A stretch of DNA of 18,736 nt, taken from NCBI GenBank assembly GCA_937997605.1, contig CALLFD010000219.1, positions 1 through 18,736 of the forward strand, read 5' to 3'. A program made the translations under genes and the position numbers. This document shows, in pieces, positions 7,524 through 15,200 of this stretch. Every line of letters begins with the position of its first letter. The first letter of the stretch is position 1. The notes beneath the pieces were generated by a model. That model was given only the letters and a program-made list of their open reading frames with translations, did no database searches and was not told where the DNA came from. This stretch comes from an uncultured Collinsella sp. GTDB lineage: Bacteria; Actinomycetota; Coriobacteriia; Coriobacteriales; Coriobacteriaceae.

Positions 7524-9818
7524 ATGGCTGATTCCAGCAAAAAGATGCAGATCGTGTTTGCCTCGGCCGAGTGCGCACCGTTTGTAAAGACAGGTGGCCT
7601 GGGCGACGTGGCGGGCTCGCTGCCTGCGGCGCTTGTGCGCGCCGGCGCCGAAGTCATCGTGATGGTGCCCAAGTACGCCACCATCAAGGACGAGTACAAG
7701 GCGCAGATGGAGCACTTCTCCGACTTTTACGTGAGCCTGGGCTGGCGCAATGAGTACTGCGGGCTCGAGAAGCTCGAGCACGACGGCGTCACCTATATGT
7801 TCATCGACAACGAGCGCTACTTTGCGCGCGACTATCCGTACGGCTTCTTTGACGACGGCGAGCGTTTTGCGTTCTTCTCCAAGGCCATTACCGAGAGCCT
7901 GCAGCACCTGCCCGAGGGCTTTGAGTGTGACATCCTGCACTGCAACGATTGGCAGACGGCACTGGCGCCCGTGTTCCTGCGCGAGTTCTACCAGGGATTG
8001 CCGCTGTACGACCGCGTCAAGACCGTGTTCTCGATCCACAACGTGGCGTTCCAGGGCCAGTTTAGCGACACCGTGATGGAGGATATCCTGGGCGTGGCGC
8101 ATATTCCCGCGGCAGCTACGCAGCTGCGCTGCGACGCCTGCAGCATCAACTACATGCTAGGTGCGCTGCACTATGCCGATGCCATCACCACGGTGAGCCC
8201 CACCTATGCCAACGAGATCCAGACGCCCGAATTTGGCGAGGGCCTGGACGGCGTGCTGCGCGAGCGTTCGTACGCGCTGCAGGGCATTTTGAATGGCATT
8301 GACGTGACGGGCTTTGACCCGGCGACCGATAAGCGCATTGCCGCCAACTACACCGTGGAGGACCGTTCCGGCAAGGCCGTATGCAAGGCCAAGCTGCAGG
8401 AAGAGCTGGGGCTCGAGGTTCGCGACGACCGTCCGCTCATGGTGATGGTCACGCGTCTGACGCGCCAGAAGGGCCTAGACCTGGTCATGTACGCGCTCGA
8501 CCGCATCCTGGCCGGCGGCGTGCAGGTGGCGGTGCTGGGCACCGGCGACCGCGACTACGAGGACGGCCTGCGCTACTTCCAGGACAAGTACCCCGGCACC
8601 ATGGCGGCTCGCATCGAGTTCGATCCGGCACTGTCGCAGCGCATGTATGCTGCCGCCGACATGTTCCTGATGCCTTCGAAGTTTGAACCCTGCGGCCTGT
8701 CGCAGATCATCGCCATGCGATACGGCACGCTGCCCATCGTGCGCGAAACCGGTGGCCTGAAAGACACCGTGCAGCCGTACAACGAGTTTACCGGCGAGGG
8801 CACAGGTTTCTCGTTTAGCAACTTTAACGGCGACGAGATGGGCGATGCCGTATTCCGCGCGGCGCGTCTGTTCTGGGATAACCGCGAGGCCTGGGATCAG
8901 CTGGTCACGCAGGCCATGAGCCAAGACTTTAGCTGGACGCGTTCGGCCGATAAGTATCTGGACCTGTACTTCTTTATGCACCCGGAGATTGAGCGCCCGG
9001 CGGCTGTTGTCGACGAGCCAGAGGCTGTTGCTGAGCCGGTGGCCGCTGAGGAGCCCAAGGCCGAGGAGAAGCCGGATGAAGCTGAGCCCGCAAAGGCCGA
9101 GCCTGAGGTGAAGGCTGAGGTTGCTCCTGAGGCAAAGGCTGAGGTCAAGCCCGCTGCAAAGCCCGCAGCTGAGAAGACCACGACCCGCAAGACGACCACT
9201 AAGAAGGTTACGACGACCAAGTCTGCCGCGACTAAAACAACGGCTGCCAAGGCAACGACCACGCGCAAGCGCACGACCGCCGCTGCCAAAAAGGCCGCCG
9301 AAGCCGAGGCTGCTCCCGAGGTAAAGGCCGAGGTCGCTAAGGCCAAGCCGGCCACCAAGGCTCCGGCAAAGACTGCTGCCAAGAAGACAACGGCAGCCAA
9401 GAAGACCACGGCAACGAAGTTGACGACCACGAAGGCCGCCACGACCAAGTCAGCCGCAAAGCCGGCAGCCAAGGTCGAGGAGACGCCTGCAGAGTCCAAG
9501 GCGGAGGTAACCGTCGAGACCAAGCCCGCCGCCAAGACCACCACGCGAAAGCGCACGACGACGGCCAAGAAGATCACGGCAAAGACCACGACTCCCAAGG
9601 CAGAGACTAAGCCAGCTGCTGCCAAAGAGGAGCCCAAGGCCGAGGTAAAGACTAAGCCGGCGCCGAAGGCCGCTGAGGTAAAGGCCGCCCCGAAGGCAGA
9701 GGCTAAGCCCGAGCCTGCCAAGGAGACCCCGGTCTCCCCCGCCGCTCCGGCAGAGAAAAAGGCCCCGTCCAAGAAGACGTCCGTCCGCAAGGCCACGGCC
9801 ACCCGCAAGCGCCGCTAG
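7524..9818 (+). CDS. glgA: Glycogen synthase GlgA (GT5) with a long Glu/Lys-rich C-terminal extension
   Basis: GlgA adds glucose from ADP-glucose to the non-reducing end of alpha-1,4-glucan. The protein is 764 residues, while typical GlgA is about 480. Residues 1 to ~490 hold the whole GT5 fold: KTGGLGDV at 22-29, HCNDWQTA, TRLTRQKGLDLV, and PSKFEPCGLSQ with RETGGLKDTV. The remaining ~270 residues are low complexity: first Glu/Pro/Ala-rich and acidic (about 493-545), then mainly Lys/Thr/Ala/Arg with repeated TTTRKR and KKTT units to the end (TATRKRR). ATG 7524 is preferred over ATG 7512 because GGGAG (7514-7518) lies five bases upstream of it. A terminator follows at 9855. The tail may bind a polyanion or glycogen; its role is not known. 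Confidence 0.95.
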   Translation: MADSSKKMQIVFASAECAPFVKTGGLGDVAGSLPAALVRAGAEVIVMVPKYATIKDEYKAQMEHFSDFYVSLGWRNEYCGLEKLEHDGVTYMFIDNERYFARDYPYGFFDDGERFAFFSKAITESLQHLPEGFECDILHCNDWQTALAPVFLREFYQGLPLYDRVKTVFSIHNVAFQGQFSDTVMEDILGVAHIPAAATQLRCDACSINYMLGALHYADAITTVSPTYANEIQTPEFGEGLDGVLRERSYALQGILNGIDVTGFDPATDKRIAANYTVEDRSGKAVCKAKLQEELGLEVRDDRPLMVMVTRLTRQKGLDLVMYALDRILAGGVQVAVLGTGDRDYEDGLRYFQDKYPGTMAARIEFDPALSQRMYAAADMFLMPSKFEPCGLSQIIAMRYGTLPIVRETGGLKDTVQPYNEFTGEGTGFSFSNFNGDEMGDAVFRAARLFWDNREAWDQLVTQAMSQDFSWTRSADKYLDLYFFMHPEIERPAAVVDEPEAVAEPVAAEEPKAEEKPDEAEPAKAEPEVKAEVAPEAKAEVKPAAKPAAEKTTTRKTTTKKVTTTKSAATKTTAAKATTTRKRTTAAAKKAAEAEAAPEVKAEVAKAKPATKAPAKTAAKKTTAAKKTTATKLTTTKAATTKSAAKPAAKVEETPAESKAEVTVETKPAAKTTTRKRTTTAKKITAKTTTPKAETKPAAAKEEPKAEVKTKPAPKAAEVKAAPKAEAKPEPAKETPVSPAAPAEKKAPSKKTSVRKATATRKRR
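8997..9815 (+). other. GlgA C-terminal low-complexity tail (protein region)
   Basis: About 270 residues follow the GT5 domain. The first ~55 are rich in Glu, Pro and Ala. The rest is Lys/Thr/Ala-rich with further Glu-containing patches (for example EVKAEV, EEPKAEVK). TRKR occurs near 580, near 675 and at the extreme C-terminus. It shares composition and the TRKR unit with the GlgB tail but is nearly four times longer. The reading frame remains open and clean across 800 bp, which argues against random extension. Confidence 0.8.
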
Positions 9819-9854
9819 CCCACAGACGATTCAAAACCTAATCAAACCCTATGT

Positions 9855-9886
9855 AAGGGGCGCTCCAACCGGGCGCCCCTTCTCTG
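9855..9886 (+). terminator. Rho-independent terminator after glgA
   Basis: AAGGGGCGC (9855-9863) pairs with GCGCCCCTT (9873-9881). Two further pairs (T-G, C-G) leave a 5-nt loop. The right arm runs into TTCTCTGT. It lies 36 bp after the glgA stop and probably closes the glgBPCDA operon. Confidence 0.8.
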
Positions 9887-9893
9887 TAGGTAG

Positions 9894-9938
9894 TTGGTAA
9901 AACGATTTTCTAGGACAACCGTTCGCCGATGGTAAACG
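9894..9938. promoter_or_regulatory. Two TGGTAAA(A)CG direct repeats upstream of the GH13-GH77 gene
   Basis: TTGGTAAAACG occurs at 9894-9904 and TGGTAAACG at 9930-9938, 35 bp apart start to start. The first is identical over ten bases to the left arm of the glgB upstream repeat (20-29). The second is followed by GTTTAT (9945-9950), giving a weak inverted match to GTAAAC. The repeats are placed before a possible promoter. A common regulator for the glg operon and this gene is inferred from the shared motif. Confidence 0.45.
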
Positions 9939-9946
9939 GATGTTGT

Positions 9947-9975
9947 TTATACAGCCTGCGTACAACAGATATACT
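9947..9975 (+). promoter_or_regulatory. Weak candidate promoter of the GH13-GH77 gene
   Basis: TATACT (9970-9975) matches the -10 consensus in five of six positions, with a poor -35 (TTATAC, 9947-9952) 17 bp upstream. TATACA at 9948-9953 is an alternative -10. A 6-bp inverted repeat TGTTGT (9941-9946)/ACAACA (9962-9967) brackets this area. The rest of the 218-bp gap between glgA and the next gene shows nothing else clear. Consensus match only. Confidence 0.3.
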
Positions 9976-10036
9976 TATATTCTGTGCGTAAAGCCCATGG
10001 CCCGCAGGCCGTGATTCTATTGAACTGGACCGTATA

Positions 10037-13000
10037 ATGAGATTGATTCACAACAGCCGTCTACCGCAGTTTCGCACTCCGTTTGGCGCTGTGACCACTG
10101 GAACTTCCGTTTCGCTCTCGGTGATTTTGGAGGATGCCGACCCCAACCAGGCAACGCTTACCCTGCGTACCTGGGTCGATGAAATCGGTGAGTCTCTGTA
10201 TCCCATGACGCACGAGGGCGACGGCATATTTACCGTAGAGCTTGAGTGCACCGAGCCCTGTCTTATCTGGTACAGCTTTATCTGCAATATCGAGGGCCAG
10301 CCCGAGGTCCGTTTGGGCGCACCGCAGGGTCGCACCGGTGGCGAGGGCGTAACCTACAACTACGCCGAGGTCCCGTCCTTCCAGATTACCGTCTACAAGC
10401 ACCGCGATGTTCGTCCCGAGTGGTACGAGCGTGGCATGGTCTACCAGATCTTCCCCGACCGCTATGCCCGCGACGAAAACTGGCGCGAGCGCACGCTTAC
10501 CGAAGTTGAAAAACCGCGCAAAGGAATCCAGCGCCGCATGGTCGAGGACTGGAACGAACCGCCCGAGTACGAGCGTGCCGAAGACGGCTCCATCAAGACC
10601 TGGGATTTTTACGGCGGTTCGCTCAAGGGTATCCAAAATGACCTGCCCCGCATTGCCGAGCTAGGCTTTACGGCCATCTACCTCAACCCCATCTTTGAGG
10701 CCGCGAGCAACCACCGCTACGACACGGCCGACTACACCAAGATCGACCCGATTCTGGGCACCGAGCAGGACTTTACCGAGCTGTGCGAGGCGGCCGAGAA
10801 GCTTGGCATTTCCATCATTCTGGACGGTGTGTTCAACCATACGGGCGACGACTCGATCTACTTTAACCGCTACGGCAATTATCCCGGCGTCGGTGCTTGG
10901 CAGAGCGAGGACTCGCCGTGGCGCGATGCATTTTACTTCCATGAGGACGGTTCGTATGACTGCTGGTGGGGCGTGGGCAACATGCCCGCCATCAATGAGA
11001 GCTCCGAACTGGTGCGCGAGCGGCTCCTGGGCAAGGACGGCGTGATCCGTAAATGGCTGCGCGCCGGTGCCCATGGCTGGCGACTCGATGTGGCCGACGA
11101 GCTTTCCGACGACTTCCTGGCCGAGATCAAAAAGGCCGTGCTCGCCGAGAAGCCCGACGCGCTGCTGCTCGGCGAAGTCTGGGAAGACGCCTCCAACAAG
11201 ATCAGCTATGGCCACCTGCGCCGCTATCTGCAGGGCTCGGAGCTCGACTCCGCCATGGACTACCCCTTCCGCGACATGGTCATCGGCTTTTTGATGGGCT
11301 ACAAGAACGCTTACCAGGCAGCCGAGGATATCGAAACCCTGCGCGAGAACTACCCGCGCGAGGCACTGGCCTGCGCGCTCAATCTGCTTTCGAGCCACGA
11401 CCGTCCGCGTATCATCTCGGTGCTCGGCGGTGGCCCCGACGAGTCGCAGCTGCCCGAGAGCGAGCGCAGCAAATGGCGCCTGGACGATAACTCGATGGGC
11501 CTGGCCAAGAGCCGTTTTTGGCTGGCGACGCTCATGCAGATGACCTTCCCGGGTGTACCCTCAATCTATTACGGCGACGAGTACGGCTTGGAGGGCCTTA
11601 CCGACCCGGGCAACCGCCGCACCCTGCCGACCAAGGACCAACTCCACGACTTCGACACACTGGCCATCGTTAAGAACGCGTCTGCCGTGCGCCGTGCGCT
11701 GCCCTTTATGGTCGATGGCGAGATCAAGGCCTTTGCGCTCAACGACGAAGTCTTGGCTTACACCCGCACGGGCAAAGACGGCGAGGCCGCGACGGTTATC
11801 ATCAACCGCAGCCTGCGCAATTCGCACCGCGTGACGATTCCGGCGCTCGGCGAATGCGCGAGCGACGTGATCAGCGGTCACGAGTGCGAGATCCACAACG
11901 GTACCGTCACGCTCGACCTGTACCCGCTGGGCTCTTCGATCATCTATCACCATGCCGAGAAGCGTCTGCAGGAGCCGCTCGATCATGGCGCGGGCGTTGT
12001 GTGCCACATCACCTCGGTGCCGACCGATGACGGCAAGCCCGGCACAATCGGTGCGCCCACGCGTCGCTTTATCGACCATCTGGCCGCTATGGGCATGCGC
12101 TACTGGCAAGTCCTGCCCGTCAACCCGACGGACTTCTTCCGCTCCCCTTACGCTGGGCCTTCGGCCTTTGCGGGCAATATTGACCTGCTGCCCGAGAGTC
12201 ACGAGGAGCTGGCCGCCGACTTTGCTGCATGGAAGGCTCACGGCGCCGAGGATGCCGACCCGCTGTACACGGCGTTTAAACATCGCAACGCCGACTGGCT
12301 CGAGAAATACTGCGTCTACATGGCCGTTAAGAAGTACTTTGAGGGCGAGTCGCGCCACGATTGGCCGGCAGATGTAGCGCGCTACAACGAGTATCTGATC
12401 GATGACAAGCGCTTCCACGACGAGGCCGAGCTGCAGGCGTACATGCAGTATCGCTTTGACCTTGCCTGGTGCGAGCTCATGAACTATGCGCACAAGAAGG
12501 GCATTGAGGTCATCGGCGATATCCCGATGTATGTCTCGGACGATTCGGCCGACGCGTGGAGCGAGCCCGAGAACTTCTGGCTGTCCGATACCGGCAAGGC
12601 GATTGAGATTTCGGGCGCGCCGCCCGACAACTTTGCGCCCGAGGGCCAGGTGTGGGGCAACCCCACCTTCCGATGGGATCGCATGAAGGAGAACGGCTAT
12701 CGCTGGTGGATGGACCGCCTGCGTCGTGCGTTTTCGCTCTACGACCGCGTGCGCCTGGACCACTTCCTGGGCTTCCACAGCTACTTTAGCATTCCCGCCG
12801 GTAAGGCCTGTGCCGACGGCCGCTGGCTGGCAGGCCCGGGCAAGGACCTGTTCCAGACCGCTTATGACGAGCTGGGTCCGCTCAACTTTATCGCTGAGGA
12901 CTTGGGCTATCTGACGCCCGGTGTTCGCGCCATGGCATCGACCTGCGGTTTCCCCGGCATGGACGTGCTGGAGTTTAGCGACTACGACGTTCGTTGCGGT

Positions 13001-13333
13001 GTGCATCCCACGCCCGGCAAGATCCTGTACACCTCGACGCACGATACGTCGACGCTGGCCGGTTGGTGCACCCGTACCTTTGCGGGCGGCGATGAACCGA
13101 GCGGTGTTGAGGTGGCGGCCAAGCTGATGAGCGACGCGCTGGCAAGCGACGCTCCCCTAGTGATGATGCCGCTACAGGATATCCTGGGACTTGGCGACGA
13201 CGCGCGCATGAACGTTCCGGGCGTGGCCACGGGCAACTGGACCTGGCAAGCTGACGAGGCGGACATTGCAGCCGCCGAAAACAAAACCGCACAGCTCCTG
13301 CGCAACAACCATAGATTCTGGGGCGAAGCGTGA
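10037..13333 (+). CDS. GH13 alpha-glucanase / GH77 4-alpha-glucanotransferase fusion protein
   Basis: The 1098-residue protein combines two alpha-glucan enzymes. Residues 1-~130 look like a beta-sandwich accessory domain. The GH13 neopullulanase/cyclomaltodextrinase-like domain follows (YQIFPDRYAR; region I DGVFNH; region II GWRLDVAD, nucleophile Asp ~351; region III LLGEVWED, Glu ~380; region IV SSHDRPR, Asp ~455), ending with a small C-domain near 620. Residues ~635-1098 are a MalQ-type GH77 domain (WQVLPVNPTD, SPYAGPSAFAGN, RLDHF nucleophile Asp ~908, AEDLG acid/base Glu ~954, STHDTST Asp ~1003). All catalytic residues of both halves appear intact. It probably hydrolyses or debranches and then disproportionates malto-oligosaccharides left by GlgP. 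No signal peptide is seen, so it is cytoplasmic. The Shine-Dalgarno is weak (TGGAC); the start is chosen by frame and N-terminal fit. malQ would describe only the C-terminal half. Confidence 0.92.
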   Translation: MRLIHNSRLPQFRTPFGAVTTGTSVSLSVILEDADPNQATLTLRTWVDEIGESLYPMTHEGDGIFTVELECTEPCLIWYSFICNIEGQPEVRLGAPQGRTGGEGVTYNYAEVPSFQITVYKHRDVRPEWYERGMVYQIFPDRYARDENWRERTLTEVEKPRKGIQRRMVEDWNEPPEYERAEDGSIKTWDFYGGSLKGIQNDLPRIAELGFTAIYLNPIFEAASNHRYDTADYTKIDPILGTEQDFTELCEAAEKLGISIILDGVFNHTGDDSIYFNRYGNYPGVGAWQSEDSPWRDAFYFHEDGSYDCWWGVGNMPAINESSELVRERLLGKDGVIRKWLRAGAHGWRLDVADELSDDFLAEIKKAVLAEKPDALLLGEVWEDASNKISYGHLRRYLQGSELDSAMDYPFRDMVIGFLMGYKNAYQAAEDIETLRENYPREALACALNLLSSHDRPRIISVLGGGPDESQLPESERSKWRLDDNSMGLAKSRFWLATLMQMTFPGVPSIYYGDEYGLEGLTDPGNRRTLPTKDQLHDFDTLAIVKNASAVRRALPFMVDGEIKAFALNDEVLAYTRTGKDGEAATVIINRSLRNSHRVTIPALGECASDVISGHECEIHNGTVTLDLYPLGSSIIYHHAEKRLQEPLDHGAGVVCHITSVPTDDGKPGTIGAPTRRFIDHLAAMGMRYWQVLPVNPTDFFRSPYAGPSAFAGNIDLLPESHEELAADFAAWKAHGAEDADPLYTAFKHRNADWLEKYCVYMAVKKYFEGESRHDWPADVARYNEYLIDDKRFHDEAELQAYMQYRFDLAWCELMNYAHKKGIEVIGDIPMYVSDDSADAWSEPENFWLSDTGKAIEISGAPPDNFAPEGQVWGNPTFRWDRMKENGYRWWMDRLRRAFSLYDRVRLDHFLGFHSYFSIPAGKACADGRWLAGPGKDLFQTAYDELGPLNFIAEDLGYLTPGVRAMASTCGFPGMDVLEFSDYDVRCGVHPTPGKILYTSTHDTSTLAGWCTRTFAGGDEPSGVEVAAKLMSDALASDAPLVMMPLQDILGLGDDARMNVPGVATGNWTWQADEADIAAAENKTAQLLRNNHRFWGEA

Positions 13334-13377
13334 TAAAACCCCCGATATAGGGTACAGTTACAGACGTTTGAATTTTT

Positions 13378-13405
13378 GCGGGCAGAGTAATCTGCCCGCT
13401 TTGTG
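13378..13405 (+). terminator. Hairpin with GTAA tetraloop after the fusion gene
   Basis: GCGGGCAGA (13378-13386) and TCTGCCCGC (13391-13399) form a perfect 9-bp stem closed by GTAA, a GNRA-type tetraloop. TTTTT precedes the left arm and TTTGT follows the right arm, so it may terminate in either direction. It starts 45 bp after the fusion stop and ends 23 bp before the next start codon. Confidence 0.65.
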
Positions 13406-13421
13406 CTGAAAAGGAAGTATT

Positions 13422-13658
13422 ATGGCGCGCTACGATTACAAGTGCTCGAGCTGCGGCAACGTGTTTGAGGTTGAGCATCCCATGTCCGAGACTCCCGAGG
13501 TCGTGTGCCCCAGCTGCGGTGCCCCGGCGGCCAAGACGTTCTCGGCCAGCGGCATTAAATTTGAGGGAAGCGGTTTCTACAACACCGACCAGCGAAGCGG
13601 CGGCTCCAGCACCAGCGCCACCAGCGGCTGCTGCGCCAACTGCCCGCATAACCACTAG
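13422..13658 (+). CDS. FmdB-type zinc-ribbon small protein
   Basis: This 78-residue protein belongs to the FmdB/CxxC_CxxC_SSSS regulatory-protein family. Cys8-x2-Cys11 and Cys29-x2-Cys32 form a zinc ribbon, followed by the typical GSGFYNTD segment. A Gly/Ser-rich linker leads to a C-terminal CCANCPHNH that adds Cys and His residues and might bind a second metal; that last point is inference. The first residues MARYDYKC are typical of the family. AAGGAAG lies a few bases before the ATG. The family's molecular role is not established; it is named after a gene next to formamidase. It is flanked by hairpins on both sides and is probably a single-gene unit, unless there is read-through from the glucan gene. 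Confidence 0.88.
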   Translation: MARYDYKCSSCGNVFEVEHPMSETPEVVCPSCGAPAAKTFSASGIKFEGSGFYNTDQRSGGSSTSATSGCCANCPHNH

Positions 13659-13666
13659 GAACCAAA

Positions 13667-13705
13667 CAGCCCCGCGATCGACACCGATCGCGGGGCTGAT
13701 TCTTT
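13667..13705 (+). terminator. Strong rho-independent terminator after the zinc-ribbon gene
   Basis: CAGCCCCGCGATCG (13667-13680) and CGATCGCGGGGCTG (13685-13698) form a perfect 14-bp stem with the loop ACAC, followed by ATTCTTT. It begins 8 bp after the stop codon. Confidence 0.9.
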
Positions 13706-13727
13706 AGCTACCCAGGTTTCCTTATGA

Positions 13728-13792
13728 GTTGCGGTGAAATAAGGACTGTTTGGTGGGCAGAAGCCGCTATTCAATCCCTATTTCACCGCAAC
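13728..13792. repeat. 65-bp imperfect inverted repeat in a convergent intergenic region
   Basis: GTTGCGGTGAAATA (13728-13741) is matched exactly by its reverse complement at 13779-13792. The pairing extends to 21 bp with two mismatches (13728-13748 with 13772-13792). The 23-bp centre contains a small GGC-AGAA-GCC stem. It lies seven bases beyond the rsmB stop on the - strand and 22 bases beyond the terminator on the + strand. There is no T run on either side like a normal terminator. It may be a REP- or MITE-like dispersed element, or the 3' end structure of rsmB mRNA. Confidence 0.6.
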
Positions 13793-13799
13793 ATATTAG

Positions 13800-15200
13800 T
13801 TACTTACGAATCAGGCGGGCGCAGAAGTGGCCGTCGTAGGAGTCGGCGTTTACTGGCACGCTTTGGAAAAGACCTCGGTCGTTTTGGCGTACGAAAACGA
13901 GCTTCTTGGCCTGCTCGAAATCAGGCAGTTGCAGAATCTGTGCCTCGGAGAGAGGCGCCACGGTAAAGCAGGCGCCCTCGGGAGAGGCCAGGAAGGCATC
14001 TACGACCTGCGTGTTCTCTTCATCAAATACCGAGCAGGTGGCATAGATAAGTTCACCGCCGGCAGCCACGCGTGCGGCTGCTTCCTTGAGCATCATCAAC
14101 TGCAGTTTGGGCAACTCGGTCGTAACGTCATTCTCAGTTAGGCGCCACGGGATCTCGGGATGACGACGCATGGTGCCGGTGCCAGAGCACGGCGCATCGA
14201 TAAAGACCGTATCGAACTTAACCGGCTTGCCAAGCATGGCATCAAACGACGTCAGTACTTCATCAAGCTCGCAGGCATCACCCGAAACCGTACGAACGCC
14301 CTGAATACCGGCCTTGTGCAGGCGAGCGAGATTCAGATCGCATTTGCGATCATGCAGATCGAGCGCCGTATGCTGACGCTCATAGCCCGCACGCTTGGCC
14401 TGGCACATCATCACATAGGTCTTGGTGCCACGACCGGCACCAATCTCAAGGCAGCTTCCAGGGCGCGTGGCAGCTGTGGCGATAAGCTGCGCATTGAGAT
14501 CAGATGCCACCGCGGCAGCACGCTCAAACACACCCGATGCAACCGTGACCTGCGCATCTACCGGGGCATGGCAGCCCGGGAAAACGGGCGGGACGAGCTG
14601 CGAGACATACGGATCGGGCTTGGTCGCAAAGGCGTTCTCATGCAGGGCCAGCGGCGCGGGGGCCAGATTGCCGGCAAAGTTAAGCGCACCCTCAGGCGTG
14701 TCGAACGATGCCATAATGCGAGCGCACAGCCAACGCGGCAGACCCATCAGGCGCGACAGACGAACCAGGCGTCGCTCAGACTCATCTACATCGGACGCCG
14801 TGGCAAAGTCCTCAACATTGTCCGCAACCTTATGCAGCACGGCATTGGCCAAGCCAGCGGCGGACTTAGCGCCGCAGCGAACCAGCTCAACACCCTGACT
14901 TACAGCAACGCGCCCAGGCGTATGTAAATAGAGCATCTCGAAAGCCGAGATACGAAGCGCCATGCGAACACGCGGCGCAACCTTTTTAGGCTTATCGAGA
15001 AACTGGTCGAGCAGCTCGTCCAAAATACCTTGCGTGGCGGCAACACCCAGCGCCAAGCGGGCGGCAAAGGCGGAATCGCGCTGGTCAATAGCTTTGGCGG
15101 AAGCACGGGAAGACAACACGTCGCGTGCGTACATGCCGCGGCGATCGGCCTCCATCAACACATCGAGCGCAAGCTTGCGCGCGGGAGACAGCTTGCTCAT
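13800..15200 (-). CDS. rsmB: 16S rRNA (cytosine(967)-C(5))-methyltransferase RsmB
   Basis: RsmB methylates C967 of 16S rRNA using S-adenosylmethionine. The 466-residue protein has an N-terminal NusB-like helical RNA-binding domain (SPARKLALDVL... to about residue 150) and a C-terminal methyltransferase domain. It shows the SAM loop LEIGAGRGTKT (~250), DAPCSGTGTMRRHPE (~335) and YATCSVFDEEN with the catalytic Cys (~386). The SAM loop differs from the usual LDLCAAPGGKT. The start at 15200 is chosen because its ATG overlaps the fmt stop as ATGA and gives the family N-terminus MSKLSPAR; an upstream Met at 15248 lies within fmt. Coupled translation with fmt is likely. The alternative is another RsmB/RsmF-family rRNA methyltransferase, but the NusB domain favours RsmB. 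Confidence 0.93.
   Translation of the reverse strand: MSKLSPARKLALDVLMEADRRGMYARDVLSSRASAKAIDQRDSAFAARLALGVAATQGILDELLDQFLDKPKKVAPRVRMALRISAFEMLYLHTPGRVAVSQGVELVRCGAKSAAGLANAVLHKVADNVEDFATASDVDESERRLVRLSRLMGLPRWLCARIMASFDTPEGALNFAGNLAPAPLALHENAFATKPDPYVSQLVPPVFPGCHAPVDAQVTVASGVFERAAAVASDLNAQLIATAATRPGSCLEIGAGRGTKTYVMMCQAKRAGYERQHTALDLHDRKCDLNLARLHKAGIQGVRTVSGDACELDEVLTSFDAMLGKPVKFDTVFIDAPCSGTGTMRRHPEIPWRLTENDVTTELPKLQLMMLKEAAARVAAGGELIYATCSVFDEENTQVVDAFLASPEGACFTVAPLSEAQILQLPDFEQAKKLVFVRQNDRGLFQSVPVNADSYDGHFCARLIRK

Noticed and set aside
8997..9815. GlgA tail as a separate gene or frameshift fusion
   Set aside because: The frame is continuous with the GT5 domain, no internal ribosome binding site or start is convincing, and a similar tail exists on GlgB.
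10033..10038. Perfect TATAAT overlapping the start codon of the GH13-GH77 gene
   Set aside because: No -35 at a proper distance, and transcription from it would begin inside the coding region; likely chance.
11561..13042. 493-residue open frame on the - strand opposite the GH13-GH77 gene
   Set aside because: Antisense shadow of a gene with intact catalytic motifs; no independent support.
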